This document shows, piece by piece, positions 22,201-32,079 of a DNA stretch of 64,000 nt. The position numbers and the translations under genes were made by a program. The DNA is from Posidonia oceanica. Its lineage: Eukaryota; Streptophyta; Magnoliopsida; Alismatales; Posidoniaceae. Location of the stretch: assembly GCA_037176725.1 (NCBI GenBank), contig JAZBRS010000077.1, forward strand, positions 2,666,001 through 2,730,000, read 5' to 3'. How positions within the stretch are numbered: position 1 is the stretch's first letter; every line of letters begins with the position of its first letter. Below the pieces are notes generated by a model that saw nothing but the letters and a program-made list of their open reading frames with translations, was not told the DNA's origin and made no database searches.

Positions 22201-25200
22201 TTCGGCCATCTTTCTTGGGCACAGGTACAATGTTTGCCAGCCATTCAGGATAAAGAACGACCTTCAGAAAGTTGACTCCAAGCTGCTTCATTATCTCTTC
22301 TTTGATCATGAGCAGCCACTGCGGTCGCCATCTTCTCAATTTCTGCTTTACTGGCTTGGCATCCGGATTTAAGGGCAGATTGTGCACCACTATCTCTATG
22401 TCAAGGCCGACCATATCTTCATAACTCCAGGCGAAGACATCCGCATATTCTTTCAGGAATGCGATGAATTCTGCTCGAACCTGGGTGGACAGCTGGGCAC
22501 TGATGCAAACTTCTCTGACTTCCTCAGCTGTGCCGATGTTGACAACCTCCGTTTCTTCTTCGACATGGAGGTTGGGGCCTTCTGGGTCGTCGTCATAGGG
22601 CCGGAACTCGGGCAAAGGTTCGTCAGTCTCATCCATGCCCGTATCATCCTCCTCTCCATAGGCAATAAGTTCTGAGAGGATCTCTTTCTCAAAAGAAGGA
22701 CTTGCAATGTCGAAAGAGTGCATGTGTTCCGCTGCTTGGCCCTGGTGACGTTTCAGGATGGTCACGCTTACTCGAGTATTCTTGTAGCCTCGGTGCGCGA
22801 CCTCCATCCCAGCAACTCCTTCTACCGTTTGCTCTGGCCTGGCTGGCTCTGCTGAGTGCTCTGCTGATACTGCTGAGGGCTTAACTGACTCTACTGCTGA
22901 TGCTGCTGACTGTTCTGCTGCTGAGGCTGCTGACTGCTCTACTGCTGAGGCATTCTGCTCTGTTACTGCTGCTGCATGTACTGCTGATGTTCCTCCCTCC
23001 GAGTCTTCTAGTGTGCTTGTGGGGGATACGCCAGACTGGCGGCTGATCTGGTTACTGCCGCTCGGTATGCTGTTCAGGTGAGGCATGGGTTGCACAAACC
23101 ACCTAGACCCGCCTTCTGGTTGAAGAGTGATGAGCTCATCTGGTCTAGGGGAGTCTGGCACTGCTGAGTCTTCTAGAACCATGATAGAGGCATGGTCGTC
23201 TTGCAGAGGAGGATCCATGACTACGGCTTTCCCTTTCCTTTCTGCAGCTTGATGCTCTGCCAGGTCTTCTGTTATCGACTTGATCTGTTCTTGATAGAGC
23301 AGCTCTAAGTCGGACATCCAAGAATCGACCTGGGCTTCTATCGCCGCTCCTTCTTCTTCGTCTGAGGGGGAGTCGACGTAGTAGGCGCCGGGGGCCTGCG
23401 GCACTGGCCCGGCTGCAAGATGGATTGCTGCCCTTGGGGTTTGCATGATCTGGTTCACGGGCGCGTCCATTGATGGCAGTTCTGATGTAGAAGGCCCAAA
23501 TAGAGAGGCCAGCGGTGCTACTGATGAATAAGCTTCCAGGGTCACTGCTGGAGAATAAGTAGGGGTGCTCTTTGGAGGGCTCAAGGGCCCGGATAATGTA
23601 GTGCTCAGTTGGCCTTTTGTATCGGGCCGTAACTGAGAGAGCGCAGCTTCTGACGCCGTGGGGTCTTGCCATGAGAGCTGCTGCAGGTCGTCAGGAGAAT
23701 GCGGAGCGGACTGAGCCAGCTGCATTCCTGAAGATGATGCTGAGGGAGCAGGCTGGGCCACGCTGCCGACTGAATTGATGGACTGCCCCTCCAGAGATGG
23801 GGGCAGCGGCACTGATGTGTCTGTGACCGCTGGTAGCATGCTTGGTTCTGCCAAGAGGAGTGTCTCTGACCCCTGTACTGCTGCTGACTGTTGCTGGGGA
23901 ACTGATGTGGCTGGAAAAGGATGAGAATTTGCATTTGCCAAGGGGCCTGCTGAACTGCCTGCTGTTTCTGCCAGAGGGAGAGCTAAATAAACTGACTGTG
24001 GGGCCTCTGCTCTGACCACTGTTTCTGCTGAGCTGATTGGGACTGCCTCTGTTGCATCAGACTGCTCTTCATCCGAGTAGTAGTCCTCAACACACACCCA
24101 ATCCTCTGTCGGCGCTGCGGCTTGATAGTTGGTGGATCCCAGAATTCCTGCACTGGTAAAGTTAGTGAGGTCTCTAGGAATGGCTGGTGCACGATCTCTG
24201 AGTTGAAAGCAGTGACCTTCGTCGAGCTTTGGTTCGTAGCCGAGGCCTTCAGACTTCCTTCGCTCCACTGCTACGATCGGCTCCGCGATCCCTTGGCCGT
24301 GACGCCCGAGCGGCGTACCCTTTGTGTAACCCCATCTGTGACATACATTCTCGACCATTCGAAAGGGGTTGCTGTGAACGGTCAAGGAGTTGACACGTTC
24401 AAGGTCAGGAACAAAGTTAACTGGCTCGCACCGGTTAACGCGATAAAGGGCTTCAGAAGTCTCAGGGTCAAATGGGATGGATTGCGAAGACACGGGAGAG
24501 ACTGCTTCAATCCGCTCCTTCTCAAAGTTCTCCGCCATGACGACAATGACATCATCGCCACGACGGTACTTTATCATTCGATGGAGGGTTGAAGGAAGGA
24601 CCTGATGCTTGTGAAGCCAAGGGCGCCCAAGCAAAAGATTGAAGTTAGGCTTCAAGTCGACGACATAGAATTTTACGTCGAAGACGACCGGGCCGATAGC
24701 CAGAGGGATAATCAGAATCCCTAGAGCGTCATGGTGAGTGTTGTCAAAAGCAGTCATTCCCTTCACGGCTGGCGTGATATCCTCGGCTTTGAATCCGAGC
24801 TTGGTTGCTGTACGCAAGGGGCAGACGTTAAGGCCTGACCCGTTATCAACCAGTGTTAGGGGAATGCGGAAGTTTTTGAACTGCACCGTGACGAATAGGG
24901 GCTGGTTGTGATTAATCCCTGCCGGAGGCAGCTCATCACTCGTAAAAGAGATGACCTGGGGCTCCGCGATTAACCCAACCATGCTCTCCAAGGCAGAAGG
25001 CTCAATGGACTGGGACACACGAGCAGCTTGGAACACGCGAAGAAAAGCCTCGCGGTGTTCGGCAGAAGTGTGGATCAAATCCCAGATGGAGATGTCGGCT
25101 TTGACCTTCTTAAGCTGAGAGGTTAGGTCTGCTCTAGGTTGGTCTCTCCTAGCAGCTGGAGGGGTGATTCTAGCAGGTTCTACAGGGGTAGTGGCAGGAA

Positions 25201-28057
25201 GCTGAGTTACTACAGGCCGGCTAGGGGCTTGGCTAACTACAGGCTGATCCGGGGTTGGATCCGCTAAGGGTTGGCCTGAGGGTGAGGGCATAACAGGTCT
25301 AAGATGAGTTGGCCTAGTTGCTGGTGCTGGGGGCCTGTAAATCCTCCCCGATCGCGTTACTTCCGCGCACATTTCTGTGGCGTAGCTGTAAGGGACGCGA
25401 TGGGTGTCCATGGTCAAGTTAATGACGGCTGGAGCATGTGCTGCGAGCACAGGAGGGGTTACAGGGGGACCTACAGGATACTGAGGTCTGTCTAAGGGAT
25501 ATGGTTGCTGGGGTGGGAAGGCTGGGGCAGGTTGAGGTCTGCCTAGAAAGTGTGGTTGAGGTCGCCCTAGAAGATGAATGGGAGAACTAGGCTGGGCTCT
25601 GGCTAAAAGGTGTACAGGAGATTGAGCCTGAGAGAGCACGGTGGGAGACGCGCGAGGGCGCTCCGGCCTGGCACGCGGTCGGATCAAATGGATTCCCGAC
25701 TCGGAGCCGGCAACTGCCGCCAAATAGAGACTGACTGGGAAAGGCTCAGAGAGGTCAGAGATAAGATCAGAAGGGTCCACTACAGAGGTAGCGGGCCCAG
25801 AAGGAAAAACAGAGTGGACGCCTGAGGTTCCCGCCCTTCCCGGATGAGAGTGCTCCGGTAAAGGTTGGCGGACGATGCCAGAATGCGGGGGAACAGCTGG
25901 AGATGCAGATGCATGAGTGCGTGCTTGAGAGGAAGCCTCGTGCGTGTCGATCACAATCGTTCCCGATTCGATCAAGTCCTGAATTGCGTTCCGCAGGGAG
26001 AAGCAATTATCCGTCGAATGCCCGACGCTTCGATGGAAATTGCAGAAGAGGTCCGGCCTAAACCAATGCGGCAGAGGGCTTGGCGGCGGACGAACCTCCG
26101 GGAACTTCAGGAGCGATGCCACCTTCGGCAAGATGTCCGTGAGCGGTTCCACCAGTGGGGTGAAATTCCTCCTCTCAGCGGGTGGTCTTCTTTGCCTCGG
26201 GTACGGGCCTTGCTGAACCGGTGCGGCAGGATAGACCGGTCTAGCGGTGGTTGTGATGTGCGGTGTGCGTGGATTCCTAGGTGCAGGAGCGTACACCATC
26301 TGAGCTGGGGCAGGCCGAGACGGCAAGTGAACAGGCACAGCAGGAGAATCGACGAATGCAACAGCGGGTTTCGGCGAGTCCTTCCTCTTCGGGCGGTTGT
26401 TGTTGCTGCCGCTGTTGTTGTTGTTGGGGGTGCTGCTGTTGGCACTGTTGCTGCTTATCACTGCCTGCTTAGCGAACGCAGAGAGAGCTGGGAAGTTGCC
26501 ACTCCGCAAAGAACTCTCCACGCGCGCTCCAGCTCTGATGAGTGCCGCAAAAGTAGTGACTGGTTGAATGCTAAGCAGAGCTCCGAGAGACGGCTGCACC
26601 CCTTTGATAACGATCTCGATAGACTCCTCGTCAGAGGGTCTATCTCGAACCTGAGAGGCAAGGGCGCGCCAGCGGCCGACGTACTCCCCGAACGGCTCGC
26701 CAGAGTTCTGCTTGATTGCGATCAAGTCCGCCCTCTTTGGGACCAGATCGAGGTTGAAGGAGTATTGCTCCAGGAACGCCTGACTGAGGTCGTTCCAAGT
26801 CTTGATGGCTGACATATCGAGTGATGTGAACCACTTGAGTGCCGGCCCGGTCAAGCTCTTCTGGAACAAGCGGATCAGCAACCTCTCGTCAGCCTGAAGC
26901 TGAGCGAGATCACCGCAATACGCCTTCAAGTGTGCTATGGGGCAGCCCCTACCATTATACTTCTCGAAGTCCGGGATTTTGAACTTCGGAGGGAGTACCG
27001 CCTCTGGAAAGCAACAGAGGTCTCGGAATTGGTAGGTCTGGTGCTCAGTACCCTGCACTAGTCGTAGTGCTTTCTCCAAGACGTCCATCCGGTTATTGAT
27101 GGGGTCTTGGATTGCTGCTGGAGGAGAGGGATCAGCAGGGGTAGTGAGCACATACGCCGAATGGGTCGCACCTAAGTGCTCCTCCGGATCTACCATAGCG
27201 TCGCCTGGTGGAGCAACGGGATGGCCGACGTATCCGTGCTGGGGGATAGTGTATGCAGGAGTGTATGCAGGATGCTGGACTTGAGGGAGAGGAGAAGAAT
27301 AAATGCCATGCTGTGCTGAGACAGGGGTAGGATGGCGGAGCACCAGTTGCTGTGCAGGCGGGGTGCCAGACAGCGAGCCAGTGAGGTACTGGGCTCCAGC
27401 CGATCCAAAGGGTTGACCACCAGAAGGAAGTGGAGCATGCTGTGCCAAGTGTTGTGCAGGAGGAGGCGGCAAACGAGCCCCCATCGTCGGAACCGTGAGC
27501 AGTTGCGACGATGGTCGAGGCGGAAGTGTAGAGGTTGATGCAAGGAATGCAGGAACTGGCCTCGGAGGAACCTCAGGAATGACAGGGACAGAAGGAGGAC
27601 GAACTGATAGAGCCATGCCCTGCAGTCTCTGGGCGAGCTCCATCAGATGCTGGTACTGCGCCTCGGGCGTCTCGCCAGTGGGGACGCTGAAGTGCAGTGC
27701 CGGCGGAGGCTGAGAAACAAGTGGCACGGACACAGACTGTCCGGGAGGGAAGGATTCTACAGAGAAGGTCGCAGCAGCGGTGGAAGGGATGTCAAAAGCG
27801 ACGTATCCCTGGGATGGAGGGGGCAGTGGCGTCTCCGGAGCGCGAGTAACGGCCGTCAAGATAGATTCGGCGACCGGATCCGGAGGAAGGGAGGCTTGCC
27901 ACTGTCCCGGGGTGTACTGAGAACCTAGAGACGTCAGAGGAGGAAACCCTGGCGTCGGAGGGGGAACAAGTGGGACAGAAAGAGCAACCGGGGGGGCCAG
28001 AACGGAAACACCCTCCGTGGCAGGAGTAAAAGAAGGCTCACTAACGTACTGGGCCAT
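19268..28057 (-). CDS. gag-pol: Gag-Pol polyprotein, Tat-type Ty3/gypsy, intact
   Basis: A single 2,929-codon frame. I start at the first ATG (28057): the frame is open further, to a TGA at 28237, but has no ATG there, and the H2 and N gags share this Met. Order by residue: Pro/Ala-rich region (1-355); gag core (about 357-460); zinc knuckle C-X2-H-X4-H-X4-C (672-685, an unusual CHHC); retropepsin with DNGS (1071-1074); acidic Ser/Pro-rich linker of about 700 residues; RT (about 1900-2090, YVDD 2055-2058); RNase H (about 2193-2283); archaeal-type RNase H (about 2354-2483, Asp2361 of FDGA); integrase zinc site His2582, His2589, Cys2620, Cys2623; integrase core Asp2652, Asp2713, Glu2749 (D,D-35-E). 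No chromodomain is seen, as expected for Tat. All catalytic residues are present and there is no stop, so it is probably functional. Gag and Pol share one frame. Confidence 0.97.
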   Translation of the reverse strand: MAQYVSEPSFTPATEGVSVLAPPVALSVPLVPPPTPGFPPLTSLGSQYTPGQWQASLPPDPVAESILTAVTRAPETPLPPPSQGYVAFDIPSTAAATFSVESFPPGQSVSVPLVSQPPPALHFSVPTGETPEAQYQHLMELAQRLQGMALSVRPPSVPVIPEVPPRPVPAFLASTSTLPPRPSSQLLTVPTMGARLPPPPAQHLAQHAPLPSGGQPFGSAGAQYLTGSLSGTPPAQQLVLRHPTPVSAQHGIYSSPLPQVQHPAYTPAYTIPQHGYVGHPVAPPGDAMVDPEEHLGATHSAYVLTTPADPSPPAAIQDPINNRMDVLEKALRLVQGTEHQTYQFRDLCCFPEAVLPPKFKIPDFEKYNGRGCPIAHLKAYCGDLAQLQADERLLIRLFQKSLTGPALKWFTSLDMSAIKTWNDLSQAFLEQYSFNLDLVPKRADLIAIKQNSGEPFGEYVGRWRALASQVRDRPSDEESIEIVIKGVQPSLGALLSIQPVTTFAALIRAGARVESSLRSGNFPALSAFAKQAVISSNSANSSTPNNNNSGSNNNRPKRKDSPKPAVAFVDSPAVPVHLPSRPAPAQMVYAPAPRNPRTPHITTTARPVYPAAPVQQGPYPRQRRPPAERRNFTPLVEPLTDILPKVASLLKFPEVRPPPSPLPHWFRPDLFCNFHRSVGHSTDNCFSLRNAIQDLIESGTIVIDTHEASSQARTHASASPAVPPHSGIVRQPLPEHSHPGRAGTSGVHSVFPSGPATSVVDPSDLISDLSEPFPVSLYLAAVAGSESGIHLIRPRARPERPRASPTVLSQAQSPVHLLARAQPSSPIHLLGRPQPHFLGRPQPAPAFPPQQPYPLDRPQYPVGPPVTPPVLAAHAPAVINLTMDTHRVPYSYATEMCAEVTRSGRIYRPPAPATRPTHLRPVMPSPSGQPLADPTPDQPVVSQAPSRPVVTQLPATTPVEPARITPPAARRDQPRADLTSQLKKVKADISIWDLIHTSAEHREAFLRVFQAARVSQSIEPSALESMVGLIAEPQVISFTSDELPPAGINHNQPLFVTVQFKNFRIPLTLVDNGSGLNVCPLRTATKLGFKAEDITPAVKGMTAFDNTHHDALGILIIPLAIGPVVFDVKFYVVDLKPNFNLLLGRPWLHKHQVLPSTLHRMIKYRRGDDVIVVMAENFEKERIEAVSPVSSQSIPFDPETSEALYRVNRCEPVNFVPDLERVNSLTVHSNPFRMVENVCHRWGYTKGTPLGRHGQGIAEPIVAVERRKSEGLGYEPKLDEGHCFQLRDRAPAIPRDLTNFTSAGILGSTNYQAAAPTEDWVCVEDYYSDEEQSDATEAVPISSAETVVRAEAPQSVYLALPLAETAGSSAGPLANANSHPFPATSVPQQQSAAVQGSETLLLAEPSMLPAVTDTSVPLPPSLEGQSINSVGSVAQPAPSASSSGMQLAQSAPHSPDDLQQLSWQDPTASEAALSQLRPDTKGQLSTTLSGPLSPPKSTPTYSPAVTLEAYSSVAPLASLFGPSTSELPSMDAPVNQIMQTPRAAIHLAAGPVPQAPGAYYVDSPSDEEEGAAIEAQVDSWMSDLELLYQEQIKSITEDLAEHQAAERKGKAVVMDPPLQDDHASIMVLEDSAVPDSPRPDELITLQPEGGSRWFVQPMPHLNSIPSGSNQISRQSGVSPTSTLEDSEGGTSAVHAAAVTEQNASAVEQSAASAAEQSAASAVESVKPSAVSAEHSAEPARPEQTVEGVAGMEVAHRGYKNTRVSVTILKRHQGQAAEHMHSFDIASPSFEKEILSELIAYGEEDDTGMDETDEPLPEFRPYDDDPEGPNLHVEEETEVVNIGTAEEVREVCISAQLSTQVRAEFIAFLKEYADVFAWSYEDMVGLDIEIVVHNLPLNPDAKPVKQKLRRWRPQWLLMIKEEIMKQLGVNFLKVVLYPEWLANIVPVPKKDGRIRICIDYRDLNKASPKDDFPLPHIDVLVDNTAGHKMLSFMDGFSGYNQIKMAEEDMEKTSFITPWGVFCYQVMPFGLKNAGATYQRAMTALFHDLMHQEVEVYVDDMIAKTKEPEDHLACLRKLFDRLRKYKLRLNPKKCVFGVSSGKLLGYIVSQRGIEVDPLKAQAIVDMPPPRTEKEVRSLLGRLQFISRFIAQLTPICEPIFKLLRKNAQIHWNEECQAAFAKIKQLLIKPPVLVPPTPGRPLLLYLSTTQHSMGAVLGQHDESGRKERAIYYLSKKFNECEARYTTLEKTCLSLVWAAQKLRHYMMAYPVQLLCRHDPIKFLFQKPAMVGRCAKWQVLLSQYDITFVTQKSMKGQAMADHLADLPLPEYQPLQTQFPDEDILFAMEDSGQKDLEEAEEWQLYFDGAVNKKGRGVGAVLTTPQGQMTPFARKLTFTCTNNKAEYEACILGLKVALEHEAQKLHVHGDAMLVISQVNGDWKTKDPKLVPYHEHLLRLMKEFKSIRFTYLNRAKNAYADALATLASWLTISEDSTVDVSVTRIEQPAYCMSIEEVDPAEGQPWYQDIKSFLESGNFPPDTTAADKRTLARLASKYVLGAGQLYRRSYNQVLLRCLNKSEADTLMLQVHAGTCGPHMNGVLLAKKIMLQGYFWQTMEADCCRFVRRCHNCQVHGNFIKAPPHQLHNMSSPWPFSTWGIDVIGAIHPAASNGHRYILVAIDYFTKWVEAASYRTVTAAATEKFIRNNIVARYGVPYSVISDNGSNFIAKRIEEYLQSLKIKHHRSSPYRPQMNGAVESANKNIVKILKKMAEIHKDWHDKLPYALWAYRTSIRTSTGATPYSLVYGMEAVLPVEVEIPSLRILREAELEEAEWVEDRCIQLNLIDERRLQAMHNAHCYQKRMAKAFLKKVQPRSFQAGDLVLRTIHLPDGRGKFRPNWRGPFVVKQIFSGGAVTLEDMDQIEQSEPVNLCYLKKYYQ

Positions 28058-29370
28058 TGCTGACCTAGAGCGTGTGAGAACTGGGCTGCGACGGGTATTC
28101 AAGCGATGCTTCCTAAGAGGAGCTATCGTCGCAAGTGCGGATAGCTCGGAAGGGGAATGGTCGCGAACTAAGTCGCAAAAGGGGGTCGACGAGGGTCGGT
28201 ACTCAAGCTCTGGCAAAGGTAACTCGCTTACCGATCACGCTGACACAACAGAAGGAAATTAGGGTTAGAAACTAGAGGATGAATGCAAATGAGTTAGTTA
28301 AGTGGCGTGAATGATATGCATGCTTTCTAGTATGCCCCCCTCACCTAACTAGTGTGTCCTAGTAAGGTTGTCTACTCCGGGTATCCCTGGATGTACGGGT
28401 CACCGACTCAGGTCAGAAAAAGTAGGTCCCCTGTCTAGCTCCCGGCCCAAAGCTCAGGTAATGACAGGGTGGTGCGTTAGTGGCCTCTACCCCGCCAAAG
28501 CGTGGGTGGTACCCTCTACTAACACCGACACGACCCCCAGACAAGGAGGGGACGGACCGACCAACTTATGCCACGCCCAAAGCAGTGGAACAAGAGGCCG
28601 GAATCGTCCTTCGCAGACTAGTAGGTGGACTCAGAGGAGAAGAATGCATGCCCTATATGATGCTTATGCAAATGATTAGAGTTTTTTTTTATCTTGCACA
28701 TTTTATTAACCAAAGGGAGTGAAGGATTGTTTGTAGTCTCTAGTTGCCCCTAGAAGTTCTTTTTACTTGCATTTTTTAGTTAACCATGGGGAGAGCAGAC
28801 AAGTCTCTACTATCCTAGGCATGGCAAGTGCAAAAGGGAAGAAAATCAGTCAAAATGGCAAGCAACCAATCATACAACACAACAAAAGGCAGGTTCATGG
28901 CATGTGCGAGTGTTTGTGAATATGATGGTGAAAAAGAAACATTCATCAAGTCAAAAGGCATGTAAACATAGTATGTGCGTGCGTAGTGACATAGCAAGAG
29001 TGTAAAAGAAGCATTCATCATCCAAAAAGCATGTATTTTAGCCAAACAAAGTATGTAGACATGCAATGTGCAAGAATTAAAGCAATAATAAGCAAGTAAG
29101 GCAAAATAAGGTAAAAGTAAGCAGACTGTAAAAGAAATAGGAGTATAAGCAAGACAATAAGTAAATAAACAAGCACATAAGCGAAGCCAAGCAAGAGGAA
29201 GCGCAAACCGAGGCGAAAGAGGTGCAAAACCCAAGCAAAGTAGCCACGAAGCGACTTGCTAGGGGTTTGCACAAAGATGCGAGCAAAACAGGCAAAGAAG
29301 GCACACAAGGCAGACAAAGCTGCAAAACAAGCGAGCGAAAAAGCCAGAAGCGAAAGCCGGAGTCTAGCAA
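28058..29370 (-). other. 5' leader between PBS and gag
   Basis: About 1.3 kb of untranslated leader. Two blocks are shared with the leader of element N: one around 28735-28830 (matching N 55960-56055) and one around 28330-28650 (matching N 56150-56400). Such conservation in an otherwise diverged leader fits packaging or dimerisation signals, by inference. A pyrimidine-rich tract ending in CAG (28242-28240 on the sense strand) lies just before gag and resembles a 3' splice site. The plus-strand reading frames here are not supported as genes. Confidence 0.75.
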
Positions 29371-29388
29371 TCCCCAGCGGAGTCGCCA
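29371..29388 (-). promoter_or_regulatory. primer-binding site (PBS)
   Basis: On the sense strand it reads TGGCGACTCCGCTGGGGA, one base after the LTR end. It would pair with the 3' end of a tRNA ending AGUCGCCA. Ogre-type elements are described as primed by tRNA-Arg, and this sequence fits that kind of PBS, but the tRNA was not checked. Element N carries five copies. Confidence 0.9.
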
Positions 29389-29709
29389 CTGTAGCGATCC
29401 CGATCGGAACCAGGCTCGCTATTTAGCGGCGATTGAGATCCGAGGAAGAGGCTCAACTCGAAAAACACTTAAAATTGAGGAGAAAAGGGAAAGATAAGAC
29501 AAATCAGAGTCGCCACCACGTCTATTAACGGAAGACGAGGAAAACCGGGGTAATGCGTGAATTGACGCGCAAAACCAAGCAAGAAATGCAAAGCCAAGCA
29601 ATGCAAAGGGAAACAAATGCAAATACATGCAAATGCGATGACTCTAACCTAGGATAAGGGCGGTACGGTCATTGCGGGCCAAAAGACAGGGTAAGGACTC
29701 CTGTTACGT

Positions 29710-29735
29710 GCGGGGAAGGTATTAGGCACCCCCGA
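29710..29735 (-). promoter_or_regulatory. conserved fold-back near the LTR 3' end
   Basis: On the sense strand GGGGGTGCCTAATACCTTCC followed by CCGC; GGTG can pair with TACC and the flanking G-run with CCCC across a TT bulge. The other LTRs have GGTGCCTAACACC (45771-45796, 54402-54429), so the stem survives a T/C change as G-U or G-C. A GGTGCCTAACACCTTCCC-like motif is, as I recall, common in Ogre-type LTRs. It may act in RNA end formation or strand transfer. Confidence 0.55.
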
Positions 29736-29963
29736 CACGCCCGAAAATCGGTCTTTCTAGGCTTACGCTCGCATACGCAGAAGGATGCAGGATTGGATGC
29801 CTATGTGCCTATGATTGCCTAAATGAATGCTCGAGGAGTGCTCTAAGTGGGAAAATGCAAGGCAGGGAAGTAAACGTGCTCTCTAAGTGCTCAGCTACGC
29901 TGTCCGTGTTCCGAACCAGGCGAAACCTAGCTCGTGAGAACTCCAGGCAGTAAGCATCATAGC

Positions 29964-29971
29964 CCTATATG
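29964..29971 (-). promoter_or_regulatory. candidate TATA box in the LTR
   Basis: CATATAGG on the sense strand, within a block that is nearly unchanged in the three diverged LTR types here (also 7605-7612, 45533-45540, 54167-54174), followed in each by TGATGCTTACTGCCTGGAG. It lies about 0.6 kb before the LTR end. Conservation suggests a core promoter, but no transcript start is known. Confidence 0.35.
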
Positions 29972-30794
29972 CAAATGCAAGTGAAAAAGCAAAACAACGG
30001 CAAAACCATGCAATGCGGTCGGCACGCAAGAGAAAACGGCGTGAAACACGCAAAACGAGGCGAGAAACGAGAAAGGCACGCAAGACGATGCAGAGAAGCG
30101 AAATCGGCACGCGAAACAAGCGAGAAAGCGAGACAACATGCAAAACGAGGCAAGAAAACAGGAAACTACTCAAAACGAGACGAGAAAACAGAAAGGTACG
30201 CAAAACGGAGCGAGAGAAAGAAACCGGCACATAAAACGAACGAGAAGGCAAGACAGTGCGCAAAACGAGACAAGAAAACAGATGGGTACGCAAAACAGAG
30301 CGAAAACGAGGGCGGGCACGCGAAACGGTGCCAAAACAGCGAAGCAAAAACCTCGAAAAAGCCATGCAAATGCGAGGATGCGGAGAGAGATTGGAAGGGG
30401 GGCGAAGGGGAGGCAAGACAACGTGTGTATAAGAACAAACGCTGTTTAGGACTGCTCAGAGTAGGTGTGAAGACCTTCTGAGGGGAGAAGGGGCAAATGG
30501 AGGGATTATCACCTTCTTGCGGCTGTTTCCCACTAAACCATTCCACGATGTGTCTCGCATGCTGCCCAAAGCTCGCGATGCGATCGGATCGTGGAAAGAG
30601 GGGAAGAAAGTCACATAAAGTGGCAAATCCAGGAAGAACACAACACGAAACACACAGAGAAACGCGAAACGGAGATTGGGAGGTACAGGCAGAAAGGGGA
30701 AGTCCTATTCTACATGCTCAAAGAGACAAAAAGCAAAAACGAGGAAAACTGTGCAAATGCCATGCAAATGAATGCAATGCAGGGGTTCAGGAGG

Positions 30795-30841
30795 ACATAC
30801 CTGGAGATCCGGGAGCCTGATCTGAAATCTGTCTGGTCCAT
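30795..30841 (-). promoter_or_regulatory. conserved ATG mini-exon and splice donor in the LTR
   Basis: On the sense strand an ATG (30841-30839) opens a short frame beginning MDQTDFRSG, and after 41 bases comes CCAG/GTATGT. The same spacing from ATG to donor is found in N (53283-53323, CCCAG/GTAAGT), and the solo LTR has it with 12 bases missing (44714-44742). A twin copy lies at 8436-8482. Confidence 0.5.
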
Positions 30842-32079
30842 GCTGAAGAGCGCTTCGCTGCGGTCGCCTGGGCAGCTCATTTGAGAAGATCCAACGGTCG
30901 GATTGGAAGATATCACAGCTCCAAGGCAGAAGGGCCAGAACAGGGGAGAAGAACAGATCTAGGTGTTCAGGAGGTTCTAGGGATGTGCAAAAAGGTCCTC
31001 CCAAGTGAAAGGGAGCTAGAAGTGCTTAGTGTGTGCAAGGAGATGCTAAAATGCAAGACTAAATGAGTGCAGGATGCATGCGAAAGCAAGAAAAGCAAAG
31101 AGAAGTAATTTGAGAAAAACCAGGAGTTCAGAAGGCATTTTGAAAAAGAAGAGGGGCTAAAAGTGCAAATTTTCCAGAAAACAGGGTTCCACAGGAGAAG
31201 ACTTTGAAAACAGGGGAAGCCAAGGGTCTATTTGGCAAAAAACTAGGCTCAGGAAGGTGTTTTGAAAAGAAGGTATGCTTTAAAAGAGATTTTGAAACCA
31301 AAAAGGGGTCAGAGTGCAATTTTGAAAAAATCTAGGGTCTAAAATGCAAATTTTCCAGAAAACAAGGTCCTGGGGAGTCTAGGGGTACTAGTGGAAGGTC
31401 TGTATGAAATTTGGTAGGCATAGGGGCTAAAATGCGACCTAGGGGCAAAATGGTCTTTTCACATGATTTTTTAAAACATGCAGGGACCTAGATGTGATTT
31501 TCAAATCATGCAGGGACTGAAAATGCAATTTAGTATGGAAAATATGCTCTGGAATTTAAATGACAGGACCACAGTGCAATTTCTGGAAAACATGGGGTTA
31601 AAAATGCAATTTAATAAGCTAAAATGGATGCAGCACAGTTACTGTCCATTTAAAATGGACCTAACTGTAAATATGATAAAGCAGAGGGGCTAAAATGCAA
31701 TGCATCAACCAAAAATAAAAATCAGAACCTAAGTTTCTACAGTGCATGGACTTAAATGCAAAAATAAAAACATGCAAGGGGCCAGGATGCAATACAGTAT
31801 GGTAAATATGAGTAAATAAATGAACTGATTAAATGCAGGACCTAGGTGCAAAAACTGAGAACAGGAGGACTAAACTACAAAAAATTAAAGCAGCACAGCA
31901 CAGTAAAAGGATCTACTTGCAAATATTGAAAAACATAAACAGATCGCGCAATTTAGCAAAGTATTTAATTAAAACTAAGCAGAATAAATGAAATAAGGAC
32001 TGGAATGTAAAAATGAAAAAACTCAGACCAGAAATGCAATATTTGCAAGAAAACTTAGATATCAGAAAAATAAGTGAAC

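Noticed and set aside
25865..26812. 315-codon plus-strand frame opposite gag
   Set aside because: It is the antisense shadow of the intact gag-pol and has no independent support.
28058..28216. N-terminal extension of Gag-Pol to 28216 (53 more residues)
   Set aside because: It would start at TTG with no ATG upstream in frame, and the upstream segment is not kept in frame in N. I start at the ATG at 28057.
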